Source: Streptomyces mexicanus (GTDB taxonomy: Bacteria; Actinomycetota; Actinomycetes; Streptomycetales; Streptomycetaceae). Taken from it: a DNA stretch of 32,491 nucleotides. Position numbers and translations under genes: made by a program. The notes beneath the pieces are model-generated. The model worked only from the letters and a program-made list of their open reading frames with translations, was not told the origin of the DNA and did not search any database. Shown here piece after piece: positions 1 to 7,667 of the stretch. The first letter of the stretch is position 1, and every line of letters begins with the position of its first letter. The stretch covers positions 2,387,492 through 2,419,982 of the forward strand of contig NZ_LR732544.1 in NCBI RefSeq assembly GCF_902506575.1. The letters are read 5' to 3'.

Positions 1-90
1 CCTCTGCACCGACGGACCCCGGCACCGTGGACCCGGCCCCCTCTGCACCGACGGACCCCGGCACCGTGGGCCTGGCCCCCTCTCCACCGG
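1..90 (-). repeat. 39-bp in-frame tandem repeat in the SARP linker
   Basis: Two nearly identical 39-bp units (1-39 and 40-78) and a degenerate third start at 79. Read on the minus strand each encodes 13 residues around the core TVPGSVGAEGAG. Because 39 is a multiple of three, copy-number change would keep the frame. The array lies in the linker after the activation domain and may continue beyond the window. Confidence 0.8.
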
Positions 91-862
91 CGCCCGTAGG
101 CGCCTGGGGCGCACGCCGTTCCCGTTCCGGCTCGTTCGGGCGCAGGAGTTGCGCGTGCAGGGCCCGCAGCTGCGGGCCCGGGTCGGAGCCGAGCCGGTCG
201 GCCAGCAGGCGGCGTACGTCCTCGTAGGCGGCCAGAGCCTGGGCGGTGCGGCCCGCCTCGTGCAAGGCGCGCAGCCGCAGCGCCTGGAGGGGTTCGTCCA
301 GCGGGTGGGCGTCGCACAGGGCGGCCAGCTCGGGCAGCGCCTGCTCGGCGTGGCCGAGGGCGAGGGCGGCGGTGAGCCGGGCGCGGCGCACGTCCAGGTG
401 GCGGGTCTCCCAGCGGGCGGCCTCGGCGCCGGCGTCGGGCAGGTCGGCCAGCGCGGGCCCGCGCCACAGGGCCAGGGCGTCGTCGAGGACGCCGGCCGCC
501 TTGGCCGGATCGCCGTCGGCCAGCGCCCGCAGGCCCTCGCCGGCCAGCCGTTCGAAACGGTGCAGGTCCACGTCGTCGGCCGCGGCGGCCAGCCGGTAGC
601 CGCCCTCGGCGGAGGCGATCGCCTCGGCGCCCAGCGCCCGGCGCAGCCGGCCGACCAGCGCCTGCAGCGCGCCCGTGGCGTCGGCGGGCGGGTCGTCGCC
701 CCACCCCCCCTCGACCAGCAGGCGCCCGGGAACCGTACGGCCGGCGCGCCGGGCCAGCACGGTCAGCAGGGCGCGCAGCCGTGCCCCGCCGACCGGGACG
801 ACCGTGCCGTCGGGGCGGAGGGCCTGCGTGGTGCCGAGGATGCGATAGCGCACGGGGTCCAT
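1..862 (-). CDS. SARP-family transcriptional regulator, 3' end cut by window edge
   Basis: Reading down from the ATG at 862 the frame stays open to the window edge (287 codons), so this is the N-terminal part of a longer protein. Residues 1 to about 95 look like an OmpR/PhoB-type winged-helix DNA-binding domain (starts MDPVRYRILGT; GRLRRALGAE and EGGYRLA mark the end of the wing). Residues about 100-245 fit a bacterial transcriptional activation domain rich in Ala/Leu helices (VDLHRFERL, DEPLQALRLRALHEAGR, LGSDPGPQLRALHAQLL). This order defines SARP/AfsR regulators, which activate transcription from direct repeats upstream of their targets. The remaining visible part is a repetitive Gly/Pro/Ala/Glu linker; in AfsR-like proteins an NB-ARC ATPase would follow, but it lies outside the window. 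Its target cannot be told. The gene is divergent from the M50 protease across 187 bp. Confidence 0.85.
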   Translation of the reverse strand, partial: MDPVRYRILGTTQALRPDGTVVPVGGARLRALLTVLARRAGRTVPGRLLVEGGWGDDPPADATGALQALVGRLRRALGAEAIASAEGGYRLAAAADDVDLHRFERLAGEGLRALADGDPAKAAGVLDDALALWRGPALADLPDAGAEAARWETRHLDVRRARLTAALALGHAEQALPELAALCDAHPLDEPLQALRLRALHEAGRTAQALAAYEDVRRLLADRLGSDPGPQLRALHAQLLRPNEPERERRAPQAPTGAGGEGARPTVPGSVGAEGAGSTVPGSVGAE

Positions 863-1049
863 TGTGTCCGGGGACGCGGCGGAACCGCTCGGAGGTTTCC
901 GCGCATCCGTTCGCACCGGTTGGACAGCGGTCCTCGATCGGGCGGAACGGGGGCCCGGCAGGAACCTCGAACCGCCGTACGACGTTGGCCGTGCGACACC
1001 GGTACGGTCGCCCTTCCCGTCCCCCGACACCGTCCAGGAGCCCTGCCCC

Positions 1050-1850
1050 ATGACCACCGCCACCACCCGCCCCGGTGACCGCCGGGTCAGTCCGGTCTTC
1101 GTCGGGATCCTGGCCGTCGCCGCCGTCACGGGCTGGGCCACCTGGACCGGGTTCGCCGCGAAGCCGGGCGTCGCGGTGTTCCTGTTCGTGACGGCGGCCT
1201 GGATCGTCTCGCTGTGCCTGCACGAGTACGCGCACGCCCGCACCGCGCTGCACAGCGGCGACATCACGGTCGGCGCGAAGGGTTATCTGACGCTGAACCC
1301 GCTGAAGTACACGCACGTGCTGCTGAGCATCGTGCTGCCGGTGGTCTTCGTGATCATGGGCGGGATCGGCCTGCCGGGCGGGGCGGTGTTCATCGAGCAC
1401 GGCCGGATCCGGGGCCGCTGGCGGCACAGTCTCGTCTCCGCGGCGGGCCCGCTGGCCAACGTGCTGTTCGCCGCGGTGGTCACGGCCCCGTTCTGGCTGG
1501 GCGCGCTGGACGGCGTGCCGTCCGGTTTCCGCTTCGCGCTGGCCTTCCTGGCGCTGCTGGAGGTCTCGGCGTCGATCCTGAACTTCCTGCCGGTGCCGGG
1601 ACTGGACGGCTACGGCGTCATCGAGCCCTGGCTGTCGTACAAGGTCAAGCGGCAGGTGGAGCCGTTCGCGCCGTTCGGCCTGCTGTTCGTCTTCGCGCTG
1701 CTGTGGGTGCCGTCCGTCAACACCGTGTTCTTCGACGCGGTGGACGCCGTCCTGCGCGTGCTGGGGGTCGGCGGCTTCGACCGGGACTGCGGCCACGCGC
1801 TGTACCAGTTCTGGAAGGGCACCGACGAGATCTGCGCCGTCAGCCGGTGA
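1050..1850 (+). CDS. M50 (site-2-protease-like) membrane metalloprotease
   Basis: 266-residue polytopic membrane protein. The zinc motif HEYAH is at residues 58-62 inside a hydrophobic segment. The second M50 motif, NFLPVPGLDGY, carries Asp186 as the third metal ligand. Hydrophobic segments lie near residues 16-36, 41-58, 88-108, 132-150, 161-180 and 206-226. Members of this family cleave within membranes, often releasing anti-sigma factors or other anchored regulators; no substrate can be named here. I chose the ATG at 1050 because GGAG (1037-1040) sits 9 nt upstream; the frame is open further 5' but without a better start. The end overlaps the convergent small membrane gene by 11 bp. Confidence 0.85.
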   Translation: MTTATTRPGDRRVSPVFVGILAVAAVTGWATWTGFAAKPGVAVFLFVTAAWIVSLCLHEYAHARTALHSGDITVGAKGYLTLNPLKYTHVLLSIVLPVVFVIMGGIGLPGGAVFIEHGRIRGRWRHSLVSAAGPLANVLFAAVVTAPFWLGALDGVPSGFRFALAFLALLEVSASILNFLPVPGLDGYGVIEPWLSYKVKRQVEPFAPFGLLFVFALLWVPSVNTVFFDAVDAVLRVLGVGGFDRDCGHALYQFWKGTDEICAVSR

Positions 1851-2025
1851 CCGAGCCGCCCCGGGCCACCCGGGCGCGGCGCACGTAGAACCAGGCCATG
1901 TTCGACGACAGGCCCGCCAGCAGGATCCACACGATGCCCAGCCAGCTGCCCCGGACGAACGAGACGACGGCCGCGGCCACGGACAGCACGCAGACGATCA
2001 GGGCGTAGAGGGCCAGGCGGGGCAT
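1840..2025 (-). CDS. Small two-helix membrane protein of unknown function
   Basis: 61 residues beginning MPRLALYALIVCVL. Two hydrophobic stretches (about residues 3-22 and 27-46) are followed by a basic Arg-rich tail, so the protein is probably a small inner-membrane protein with its C-terminus in the cytoplasm. The ATG at 2025 has GGAG 9 nt upstream; an in-frame start 11 codons earlier lacks a comparable ribosome site. The 3' end overlaps the stop of the M50 protease gene. I do not recognise a family. It might be a partner or substrate of the neighbouring protease, but only position suggests that. Confidence 0.65.
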   Translation of the reverse strand: MPRLALYALIVCVLSVAAAVVSFVRGSWLGIVWILLAGLSSNMAWFYVRRARVARGGSVTG

Positions 2026-2121
2026 GTCGGTCGGCTCCTGGAGGTGAGGGTCGGGCACGGGGACACGGGTCGGCGGAACCGCTTCCGCACGAATCTCCGC
2101 CGACCAGTGTCCCCCATCGCC

Positions 2122-2826
2122 TCACACGTCCGTGATGCGGAGCCCGGCGTGGGCCTTGTAGCGGCGGTTCACCGAGATCAGGTTCGCCACCAGCGACTCC
2201 ACCTGGTGGGCGCCACGCAGCCGGCCGGCGTAGATGCCGCGCATGCCGGGGATGCGCCCGGCCAGCGCCTGGACGGTCTCCACGTCGGCGCGCTCCTCGC
2301 CGAGGACCATGACGTCGGTGTCGATCCGCTCGATCTCCGGGTCCTGCAGCAGCACCGCCGACAGGTGGTGGAAGGCGGCGGTGACCCGCGCCTCGGGCAG
2401 CAGCGCGGCGGCCTGCTCGGCGGCGCTGCCCTCCTCCGGCTTGAGCGCGTAGGCGCCCTTCTTGTCGAAGCCGAGCGGGTTGACGCAGTCCACGACGAGC
2501 TTGCCGGCCAGCTGCTCGCGCAGGGACCGCAGCAGGTCGGCGTGGCCTTCCCAGGGCACGGCCACGATCACGATGTCGCTGCGGCGGGCGGTCTCGGCGT
2601 TGTCGGCGCCCTCGACGCCGTGGCCGACCTCCTCGGCCGCGGCCCGGGCCCGTTCGGCGGCCCGGGAACCGATGATCACCTTCTGGCCGGCCCGGGCGAG
2701 CCGGTAGGCCAGCCCCTTGCCCTGCGGGCCGGTCCCGCCGAGCACGCCGACGACCAGCCCCGTCACGTCGGGCAGGTCCCAAGGGTCCTTGGCGGGCGCC
2801 CTGTGTGCGCTGTCACTAGAGGTCAT
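2122..2826 (-). CDS. npdG: NADPH-dependent F420 reductase
   Basis: 234 residues. An N-terminal Rossmann dinucleotide fold with GVLGGTGPQGKG (residues 27-38) is followed by SRAAERARAAAEE, the NADP-selecting region, then VIVAVPWEGH and VVDCVNPLGFDKKG, all typical of F420H2:NADP+ oxidoreductase (Fno/NpdG). The enzyme transfers hydride between NADPH and the deazaflavin cofactor F420 and so supplies reduced F420 to actinobacterial reductases. Length matches the family (about 210-240 residues). No other F420 gene is nearby. A TAGAGT hexamer stands 6 nt before the ATG and no Shine-Dalgarno is visible, so the transcript may be leaderless. Confidence 0.9.
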   Translation of the reverse strand: MTSSDSAHRAPAKDPWDLPDVTGLVVGVLGGTGPQGKGLAYRLARAGQKVIIGSRAAERARAAAEEVGHGVEGADNAETARRSDIVIVAVPWEGHADLLRSLREQLAGKLVVDCVNPLGFDKKGAYALKPEEGSAAEQAAALLPEARVTAAFHHLSAVLLQDPEIERIDTDVMVLGEERADVETVQALAGRIPGMRGIYAGRLRGAHQVESLVANLISVNRRYKAHAGLRITDV

Positions 2827-2832
2827 GCGCCG

Positions 2833-2838
2833 ACTCTA
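2833..2838 (-). promoter_or_regulatory. -10 element of npdG, probably leaderless transcript
   Basis: On the minus strand TAGAGT matches the Streptomyces housekeeping -10 (TAGRNT) and is separated from the npdG ATG by only CGGCGC. Transcription would begin at or next to the start codon. No clear -35 is visible. Confidence 0.6.
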
Positions 2839-2966
2839 CGTCCGCCCGCGCGCCCCCACCCGCCCGGGTCAGGCGCGTCACCCGGGCGGCGGCCGGCTCC
2901 CCGGTGCGGGCGAATTCCCACGGAACTCGCCTTCGCGGGCGGCGCTTTGGGGAAGGATGCGCGCCC

Positions 2967-3566
2967 ATGGACGCCGTACGGGTCGCGTTGCTGCGGGAAG
3001 TGCTCGCCGGGACCGAGTGGCTGGGGGCCACCCGGCACTTCGCGGGCGTGCTGCGCTCCTCGGTGGTGTCGCACGGGGGCGGGCTGCTGCTGGTGGGCAC
3101 GCCCGCGTACGAGCCGTGGCACCTGGCGGCCCACCTGGTGGACGAGGCCGCCTGGTCGGGCACCCCGGAGCTGGCCCCGACCCTGGTCCGGCACGGCGCA
3201 CGCCCCTCGGACCCGGCGCACCTCGCGGTCGGCCTGGGCCGGCTGGAGGCGGCCCGGCGCGGCGAGACGCTGCTCGTGGTGGCCCCCGAGGAACCGGCGC
3301 CGCTGCTGGGGCGGGTGCACGAGGCGCGGCGCGCCGGGGCAACGGTGCTGGCGCTGGGGTCCGGCGAGGGCGAGCTGGCGGCGCTGGCGCACGAGACGCT
3401 GACGGTCCCGGACCACGCCGAGCTGGACCTGGACACGGTGCAGCACCTGGTGAGCGCGGCGGCCGGCGAGAACCCACTGCCGCAGCCCCGCCGCCGCGGA
3501 CGCCTGCGCGAGCGCCTCTCCCGCCTGGCGGAGTCCCTGACGGCCCCACCGCCACCGGGCTGGTAG
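2967..3566 (+). CDS. Conserved hypothetical protein with SIS-like features
   Basis: 199 residues, soluble, no signal peptide. The start is fixed by GGAAGGA at 2951-2957, 9 nt before the ATG. I do not recognise a named function. The middle and C-terminal parts have the rhythm of a sugar isomerase (SIS) fold: a strand GETLLVVAPEE, a helix LLGRVHEARRAG, a strand ATVLALGSGEGEL, then ALAHETLTVPDHAELDLDTVQHLVSAAAGE, resembling the end of SIS domains where a helix precedes a conserved V-P turn. The last 30 residues are Arg/Pro-rich and probably disordered. A phosphosugar-related role is only an inference. The gene is divergent from npdG across 140 bp. Confidence 0.75.
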   Translation: MDAVRVALLREVLAGTEWLGATRHFAGVLRSSVVSHGGGLLLVGTPAYEPWHLAAHLVDEAAWSGTPELAPTLVRHGARPSDPAHLAVGLGRLEAARRGETLLVVAPEEPAPLLGRVHEARRAGATVLALGSGEGELAALAHETLTVPDHAELDLDTVQHLVSAAAGENPLPQPRRRGRLRERLSRLAESLTAPPPPGW

Positions 3567-3763
3567 CCACGGGTCTCGCGCCCGCGCGCCCGGTGCCCCG
3601 GGTGCGGAGGGCGCGGTGCCGCGAGAGCGCGCGTGCCGGTGCTCCGGGGCTCGGGTGCCCCCGTGCGCAGAGGCGTGCGCGGGGCACGTCACCGCACGGC
3701 GCGCAGGCGCCGGTACCGCAGGACGCGCGCAGGACGCACACGTCAAGGCGCACGGTAAATCGG

Positions 3764-3792
3764 TTGCCGCGCCCTGCCGCCCGCCCGACGAT
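3764..3792 (+). promoter_or_regulatory. Candidate promoter of the MFS exporter gene
   Basis: TTGCCG at 3764-3769 and GACGAT at 3787-3792 are separated by 17 nt, and the ATG follows 8 nt after the -10-like hexamer with no Shine-Dalgarno, suggesting a leaderless mRNA. The -10 lacks the usual first T, so confidence is modest. The 234-bp gap upstream holds GC-rich short repeats and no gene. Confidence 0.4.
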
Positions 3793-3800
3793 GTCCCGAC

Positions 3801-5192
3801 ATGACCGACGCCCCGCCTGCCCCTGGCCCCGGCGCCCGGCGGCCCGCCGGAGGGGGCCCGGACGGGCCGGGCGCCCGGCCTGCCCCTGGCCCGGCCCCCA
3901 CCACGACGCCGTCCGGCCTGCGCGCCCTGCTGCCCGACCTCGCCCCCTGGCGGGCCTCCCGCGACTTCCGGCGGTTGTGGGTGTCGGGCCTGATCTCGAC
4001 GTTCGGCAGCTTCCTCACTTTCGTCGCGCTGCCGGTGCAGATGAAGGAGCTGACCGGGTCGGCCGCCGCGGTGGGGGCGATCGGCGCGGTGGAGCTGGTC
4101 CCGCTGATCGTGTGCGGGCTGTACGGCGGGGCGCTGGCCGACGCGTTCGACAAGCGGCGGCTGATCGTGTGGGCCGAGGCCGGCCAGGGAGTGCTCAGCG
4201 CGGCCCTGCTGGTGAACGCGGTGCTGCCGCACCCGGCGGTGTGGCCGCTGTACGTGGTCGCGGCCCTGTCCTCCGCGCTGACCGCCGTACAGCGGCCCGC
4301 GCTGGACTCGCTGTGGCCGCGGCTGGTGGCCCACGATCACCTGCCGGCGGCGACCGCGCTGAACTCACTGCGCTGGGACGTGGGCGGCGTGGCGGGCCCG
4401 GCGGTGGCCGGCGGGATCGTGGCGTACGCGGGACTCGCCCCCGCCTACGCCGCGGACCTGGCGACCTTCGTCGTCTCCGTCGCCCTCATGGCCGGCATCG
4501 CCGCCCAGCCGGCCTCCCACGAGGCCGCGAAGCCGTCGCTGCGGGCGATCGCGGAGGGCGCCCGGTACGCGTGGGGCCGCAAGGAGCTGCTGGGGACGTA
4601 CGTGGTGGACCTGGCCGCCATGTGCCTGGCGATGCCGCTGGCCGTGCTGCCGTTCCTCGCGGACGAACTGGACGCACGGTGGTCGCTGGGGTTGATGTAC
4701 GCGGCCCTGCCGCTCGGGTCGCTGCTGGTGAGCCTGACCAGCGGCTGGGCCTCACGGGTGCACCGGCACGGGCGGATGGTGGTGCTGGCGGCGCTGCTGT
4801 GGGGGCTGGCGGTGGCGGGAGCCGGTGTCGTGGGCAACGTGTGGCTGGTGCTGCTGTTCCTCACCGTGGCCGGCGGCTGCGACATGGTCAGCGGGATCTT
4901 CCGGGGCGCGATGTGGAACCAGACCATCCCCGACGCGCTGCGCGGCCGGCTCGCCGGCATTGAGCTGCTGTCGTACTCGGTGGGCCCGCAGGTGGGCCAG
5001 GTCCGCTCGGGCGGGGTCGCCGCCCGGTGGGGGGTGCGGGCGTCGGTGTGGTCGGGCGGGCTGCTGTGCGCCGGCGCGGTCGCGGTGCTCGCCGTGTGCC
5101 TGCCGGGCCTGATGGCCTACGACGTACGGACGAACGAACACGCAGTGCGGCTGCGTGAGCAGCGGGTCACCGCACCGCGGCCCGCCGTCTGA
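3801..5192 (+). CDS. MFS efflux transporter, EntS/MFS_3-like
   Basis: 463 residues with about 12 hydrophobic segments after a roughly 45-residue Pro/Gly/Ala-rich cytoplasmic N-terminus. SRDFRRLWVSGLISTFGSFLTFVALPVQMKELTGS is the typical start of the enterobactin-exporter-like MFS_3 group, and GLYGGALADAFDKRRL is the MFS loop 2-3 signature. SLRWDVGGVAGPAVAGGIVAY in helix 5 resembles the antiporter motif. Members export siderophores, drugs or other small molecules by proton antiport; the substrate is unknown here and no siderophore genes are adjacent. The last codons form the left arm of a perfect inverted repeat that serves as terminator. Confidence 0.85.
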   Translation: MTDAPPAPGPGARRPAGGGPDGPGARPAPGPAPTTTPSGLRALLPDLAPWRASRDFRRLWVSGLISTFGSFLTFVALPVQMKELTGSAAAVGAIGAVELVPLIVCGLYGGALADAFDKRRLIVWAEAGQGVLSAALLVNAVLPHPAVWPLYVVAALSSALTAVQRPALDSLWPRLVAHDHLPAATALNSLRWDVGGVAGPAVAGGIVAYAGLAPAYAADLATFVVSVALMAGIAAQPASHEAAKPSLRAIAEGARYAWGRKELLGTYVVDLAAMCLAMPLAVLPFLADELDARWSLGLMYAALPLGSLLVSLTSGWASRVHRHGRMVVLAALLWGLAVAGAGVVGNVWLVLLFLTVAGGCDMVSGIFRGAMWNQTIPDALRGRLAGIELLSYSVGPQVGQVRSGGVAARWGVRASVWSGGLLCAGAVAVLAVCLPGLMAYDVRTNEHAVRLREQRVTAPRPAV

Positions 5193-5210
5193 GCGGTGAC
5201 CCGCTGCTCA
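5156..5210. terminator. Perfect 18-bp inverted repeat, bidirectional terminator
   Basis: The 18 nt at 5156-5173 are the exact reverse complement of 5193-5210, with a 19-nt loop. The left arm encodes the C-terminus of the MFS protein and the right arm includes the stop codon of the opposing small gene. Placed at a convergent junction, it would end transcripts from both sides. No U-tract follows, as is usual for actinobacterial terminators. Confidence 0.8.
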
Positions 5211-5447
5211 GTCCTCGTCGGTGTCGCGAGTGTCGCCGGTGGGCGCGTCGTGCCAGCGCGGATCGGTCTCCCACTGGAGGTTGCGCTCGCGCGCGGTGTC
5301 CATCGCATGCTGCGCTTCCGCACGGGAGGCGTACGGGCCGAACCGGTCCTTGGCGGGACACTCCGGTCCCTCCTCGACCTTCTGGTGCTGAAGGCAGTAG
5401 AACCACTCGCCCGGCTTTCCCGCGGTCCGCTTCTTGAACAGGGGCAT
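5208..5447 (-). CDS. Small conserved actinobacterial protein of unknown function
   Basis: 79 residues starting [23 protein letters not shown] lies 6 nt before the ATG at 5447. The protein is hydrophilic, with two cysteines (FYCLQHQKV and [13 protein letters not shown]) that could bind metal or form a disulfide, then a helix [16 protein letters not shown] and an Asp-rich acidic tail. The [14 protein letters not shown] stretch recalls short SPOR-like or tryptophan-rich modules, but I cannot name a family. It is convergent with the MFS gene and divergent from map; the spacing to map is 58 bp. Confidence 0.7.
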   Translation of the reverse strand: MPLFKKRTAGKPGEWFYCLQHQKVEEGPECPAKDRFGPYASRAEAQHAMDTARERNLQWETDPRWHDAPTGDTRDTDED

Positions 5448-5492
5448 GACCAGCTCCTCTCGCCAGGGGCATCTTCCCCCATCCTCGCTGGA

Positions 5493-5498
5493 TAGACT
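5493..5498 (+). promoter_or_regulatory. -10 element of map, probably leaderless transcript
   Basis: TAGACT is an exact TAGRNT -10 and ends 7 nt before the ATG at 5506. There is no purine-rich ribosome site in between. Spacing puts the transcription start at the A of the start codon. Confidence 0.65.
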
Positions 5499-5505
5499 CG
5501 CTGCC

Positions 5506-6363
5506 ATGTCTGGCCAGTCGCTGCTCGTCCCCGGGGAGCTGTCCCCCACCCGTTCCGTGCCCGGCAACATCCGCCGCCCGGAGTACGTCGGCAAGCCCGC
5601 TCCCACGCCGTACACGGGGCCGGAGGTGCAGACGCCGGAGACCGTGGAGGCGATGCGGCTCGCCGGGCGGATCGCCGCGCAGGCGATGGAGGAGACGGCC
5701 AAGCACATCGCGCCGGGCGTGACCACGGACGAGCTGGACCGGGTGGCGCACGAGTACATGTGCGACCACGGCGCCTACCCCTCCACGCTCGGCTACCGCG
5801 GCTTCCCCAAGTCGCTGTGCACCTCGATCAACGAGGTGATCTGCCACGGCATCCCGGACTCCACGGTGCTGCGCGACGGCGACATCGTCAACCTCGACGT
5901 GACGGCGTACATCGGCGGCGTGCACGGCGACAACAACGCCACCTACCTCGTCGGCGACGTGGACGAGGAGAGCCGCCTGCTGGTCGAGCGCACCCGGGAG
6001 GCCCTGAACCGCGCGATCAAGGCGGTCAAGCCGGGCCGGCAGATCAACGTCATCGGCCGGGTCATCGAGTCCTACGCCAAGCGCTTCGGCTACGGCGTGG
6101 TCCGCGACTTCACCGGCCACGGCATCAACTCCTCCTTCCACTCGGGCCTGATCGTCCCCCACTACGACAGCCCGCACGCCACCACGGTGATGCGCCCCGG
6201 CATGACCTTCACCATCGAGCCGATGCTGACCCTGGGCACCATCGAGTACGACGTCTGGGACGACGGCTGGACGGTCGTCACCAAGGACCGCAAGCGCACC
6301 GCCCAGTTCGAGCACACCCTGGTGGTGACGGAGACGGGCGCGGACATCCTGACGCTGCCGTAG
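5506..6363 (+). CDS. map: Type I methionine aminopeptidase
   Basis: 285 residues. It removes the N-terminal methionine from nascent proteins in the cytoplasm. All five metal ligands are present: Asp131, Asp142, His205, Glu238 and Glu269, together with His114. These numbers coincide with the mycobacterial MetAP1c enzyme, as does the length. The N-terminal extension of about 40 residues ([14 protein letters not shown]) is the Pro-rich segment typical of actinobacterial MetAP type Ic, thought to contact the ribosome or other partners. The ATG at 5506 is favoured over upstream in-frame codons because a -10 box lies right before it. The M55 aminopeptidase gene follows 35 bp downstream and may be cotranscribed. 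Confidence 0.95.
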   Translation: MSGQSLLVPGELSPTRSVPGNIRRPEYVGKPAPTPYTGPEVQTPETVEAMRLAGRIAAQAMEETAKHIAPGVTTDELDRVAHEYMCDHGAYPSTLGYRGFPKSLCTSINEVICHGIPDSTVLRDGDIVNLDVTAYIGGVHGDNNATYLVGDVDEESRLLVERTREALNRAIKAVKPGRQINVIGRVIESYAKRFGYGVVRDFTGHGINSSFHSGLIVPHYDSPHATTVMRPGMTFTIEPMLTLGTIEYDVWDDGWTVVTKDRKRTAQFEHTLVVTETGADILTLP

Positions 6364-6398
6364 CGGCAGGAGACACGGGGAACACGAGGGGGGACGCG

Positions 6399-7241
6399 GT
6401 GCGGGTCTACATCAGCGCGGACATGGAAGGCGTCACCGGGCTCGTCGACGCCGAGGACGTCCAGCCGCACGGCCGCGACTACGAGCGGGGACGGCGGCTG
6501 ATGGCGGAGGACGTCAACGCGGCCGTGCGCGGCGCCCTCGCGGCCGGCGCCGTCGAGATCACCGTCAACGACGCGCACGGCCCGATGCGCAACCTGCTGC
6601 CCGAGGCGGTGCACCCGGCGGCCCGTCTCATCCGCGGCAGGCCCAAGCAGATGGGCATGCTGGAGGGTCTGGTCCCCGAGCACGACGCGATGATCTGCGT
6701 CGGCTACCACTCCCGGGCCGGCGCGCCCGGCGTGCTGAGCCACAGTTTCATGGGGCACGAGATCGAGGACATGTGGCTGGACGGCCGGCCCGTGGGCGAG
6801 ATCGGGCTGGCCCACGCCACGGCCGCCGCCGTCGGCGTCCCCGTCGTCGTCGTGACCGGCGACGACTGCGCCTGCGCCGAGGCGGCCGAGTGGGACGCCT
6901 CCGTGCGGACCGTCGCCGTGAAGTACGCGCGGGACCGTTTCGCGGCGGAGCTGCGTCCGGCGGAGGAGGCACGCGCGGCGATCGAGGAGGCGGTCGCCGC
7001 CGGCCTGTCCGCGCCGACGGCGCCCCGCGTGCCCGATCCCGGTCCGGGCCCGGGTCCGTCCACGCTCACCGTCCGCTGGCAGTCCGCGTCGGTGGCCACC
7101 ACGCTCCTCGGACTTCCCGGCGTCACCTCCACCGACAGCCGCACCGTCCGCGCAGAGGGTGCTCTGCCGAGCCTGTACCGGCAGTTCGGCGTGTGGATGC
7201 GGGTGGCGGCCTCCCTGACGAACCAGCCGCCGTACTGCTGA
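6399..7241 (+). CDS. dppA: M55-family D-aminopeptidase (DppA-like)
   Basis: 280 residues from a GTG preceded by GAGGGGGGA. DppA-type enzymes are zinc peptidases that release D-amino acids from D-Ala-D-Ala and similar peptides, usually as a decameric ring. The metal ligands of the Bacillus enzyme are here at the same or nearly the same positions: Asp8 and Glu10 (SADMEGVTG), His60 (NDAHGP), His104 (GYHSRAG) and a glutamate at 134 (GEIGL); the active-site histidine fits His115 (LSHSF). A Pro/Gly-rich insertion (PDPGPGPGP) separates the N-terminal lobe from the C-terminal domain. Likely role: recycling of peptidoglycan-derived dipeptides. It follows map in the same direction. Confidence 0.88.
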   Translation: MRVYISADMEGVTGLVDAEDVQPHGRDYERGRRLMAEDVNAAVRGALAAGAVEITVNDAHGPMRNLLPEAVHPAARLIRGRPKQMGMLEGLVPEHDAMICVGYHSRAGAPGVLSHSFMGHEIEDMWLDGRPVGEIGLAHATAAAVGVPVVVVTGDDCACAEAAEWDASVRTVAVKYARDRFAAELRPAEEARAAIEEAVAAGLSAPTAPRVPDPGPGPGPSTLTVRWQSASVATTLLGLPGVTSTDSRTVRAEGALPSLYRQFGVWMRVAASLTNQPPYC

Positions 7242-7302
7242 CCGCGGCCGGACCCGGTACGTGCCGACCGCGCGTGCGGGGTCGGGTGTGTCCCGGCCGC
7301 GG
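7242..7302 (+). terminator. Candidate terminator hairpin after the M55 peptidase
   Basis: CCGCGGCCGG starts directly after the stop codon (7242-7251) and its exact reverse complement is at 7293-7302. The 41-nt loop contains further complementary stretches (CCGACC and GGTCGG). Position and structure fit a terminator, though no U-tract is seen. Confidence 0.5.
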
Positions 7303-7338
7303 GGCGTGCGGGGCCGTGCGCGTCAGGCGTCCCGCCGC

Positions 7339-7667
7339 TCAGCGTTCCTGGCCCTCCAGGGACACCCGTCCCCCCACCTCCACCCCACCGTGCCCGCGGG
7401 CGTGACGAGTTCGGGGACGTCCAGGAGCCAGGCCGTGCCGACGCAGGGGTGGCCGGCGAAGGGCAGGCGCAGGGTGGGGGTGTAGATGTCGATGACGCCG
7501 CGCTCGGGGTCGTCGACGAACACGGTCTCGCTGAAGCCCAGTCGGGCGGCGAGGGCCTGCCGGTCGGCGCGGGCGGGGATGCGGGAGCCGTCGCGGACGA
7601 CGCCGAGTTCGTTGCCGTAGCCGCCGCGCGGTCCGCAGAAGACGCGCAGCACGTCGTAGTCGGTCAC
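7339..7667 (-). pseudogene. PhzF-like isomerase gene with internal deletion and frame change
   Basis: From the GTG at 7667 about 100 residues match the N-terminal lobe of PhzF-family isomerases: DYDVLRVFCGPRGGYGNELGVV, LGFSETVFVDDPERG, LRLPFAGHPCVGTAWLLD (the active-site Glu and the GHP loop). After VTPAGTVG the reading frame runs into unrelated Trp/Arg-rich sequence and stops at 7323. In the next frame, however, the DNA encodes VEVGGRVSLEGQER and a stop at 7339, which looks like the C-terminal strand of the same family. A PhzF protein is normally well over 200 residues, so the middle appears deleted with loss of frame. The alternative, a short functional protein, seems less likely because the second lobe is needed for catalysis. 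Confidence 0.6.

Noticed and set aside
863..1049. Promoters in the SARP-M50 divergent gap
   Set aside because: TACGGT at about 1002 resembles a -10, but the only -35-like word (TTGGCC) is 11 nt away, too close to support.
1..7667. A biosynthetic gene cluster, suggested by a SARP regulator, exporters and a PhzF-like gene
   Set aside because: No synthase, synthetase or tailoring set is present; the genes are conserved single chromosomal genes, and the PhzF-like gene is broken.
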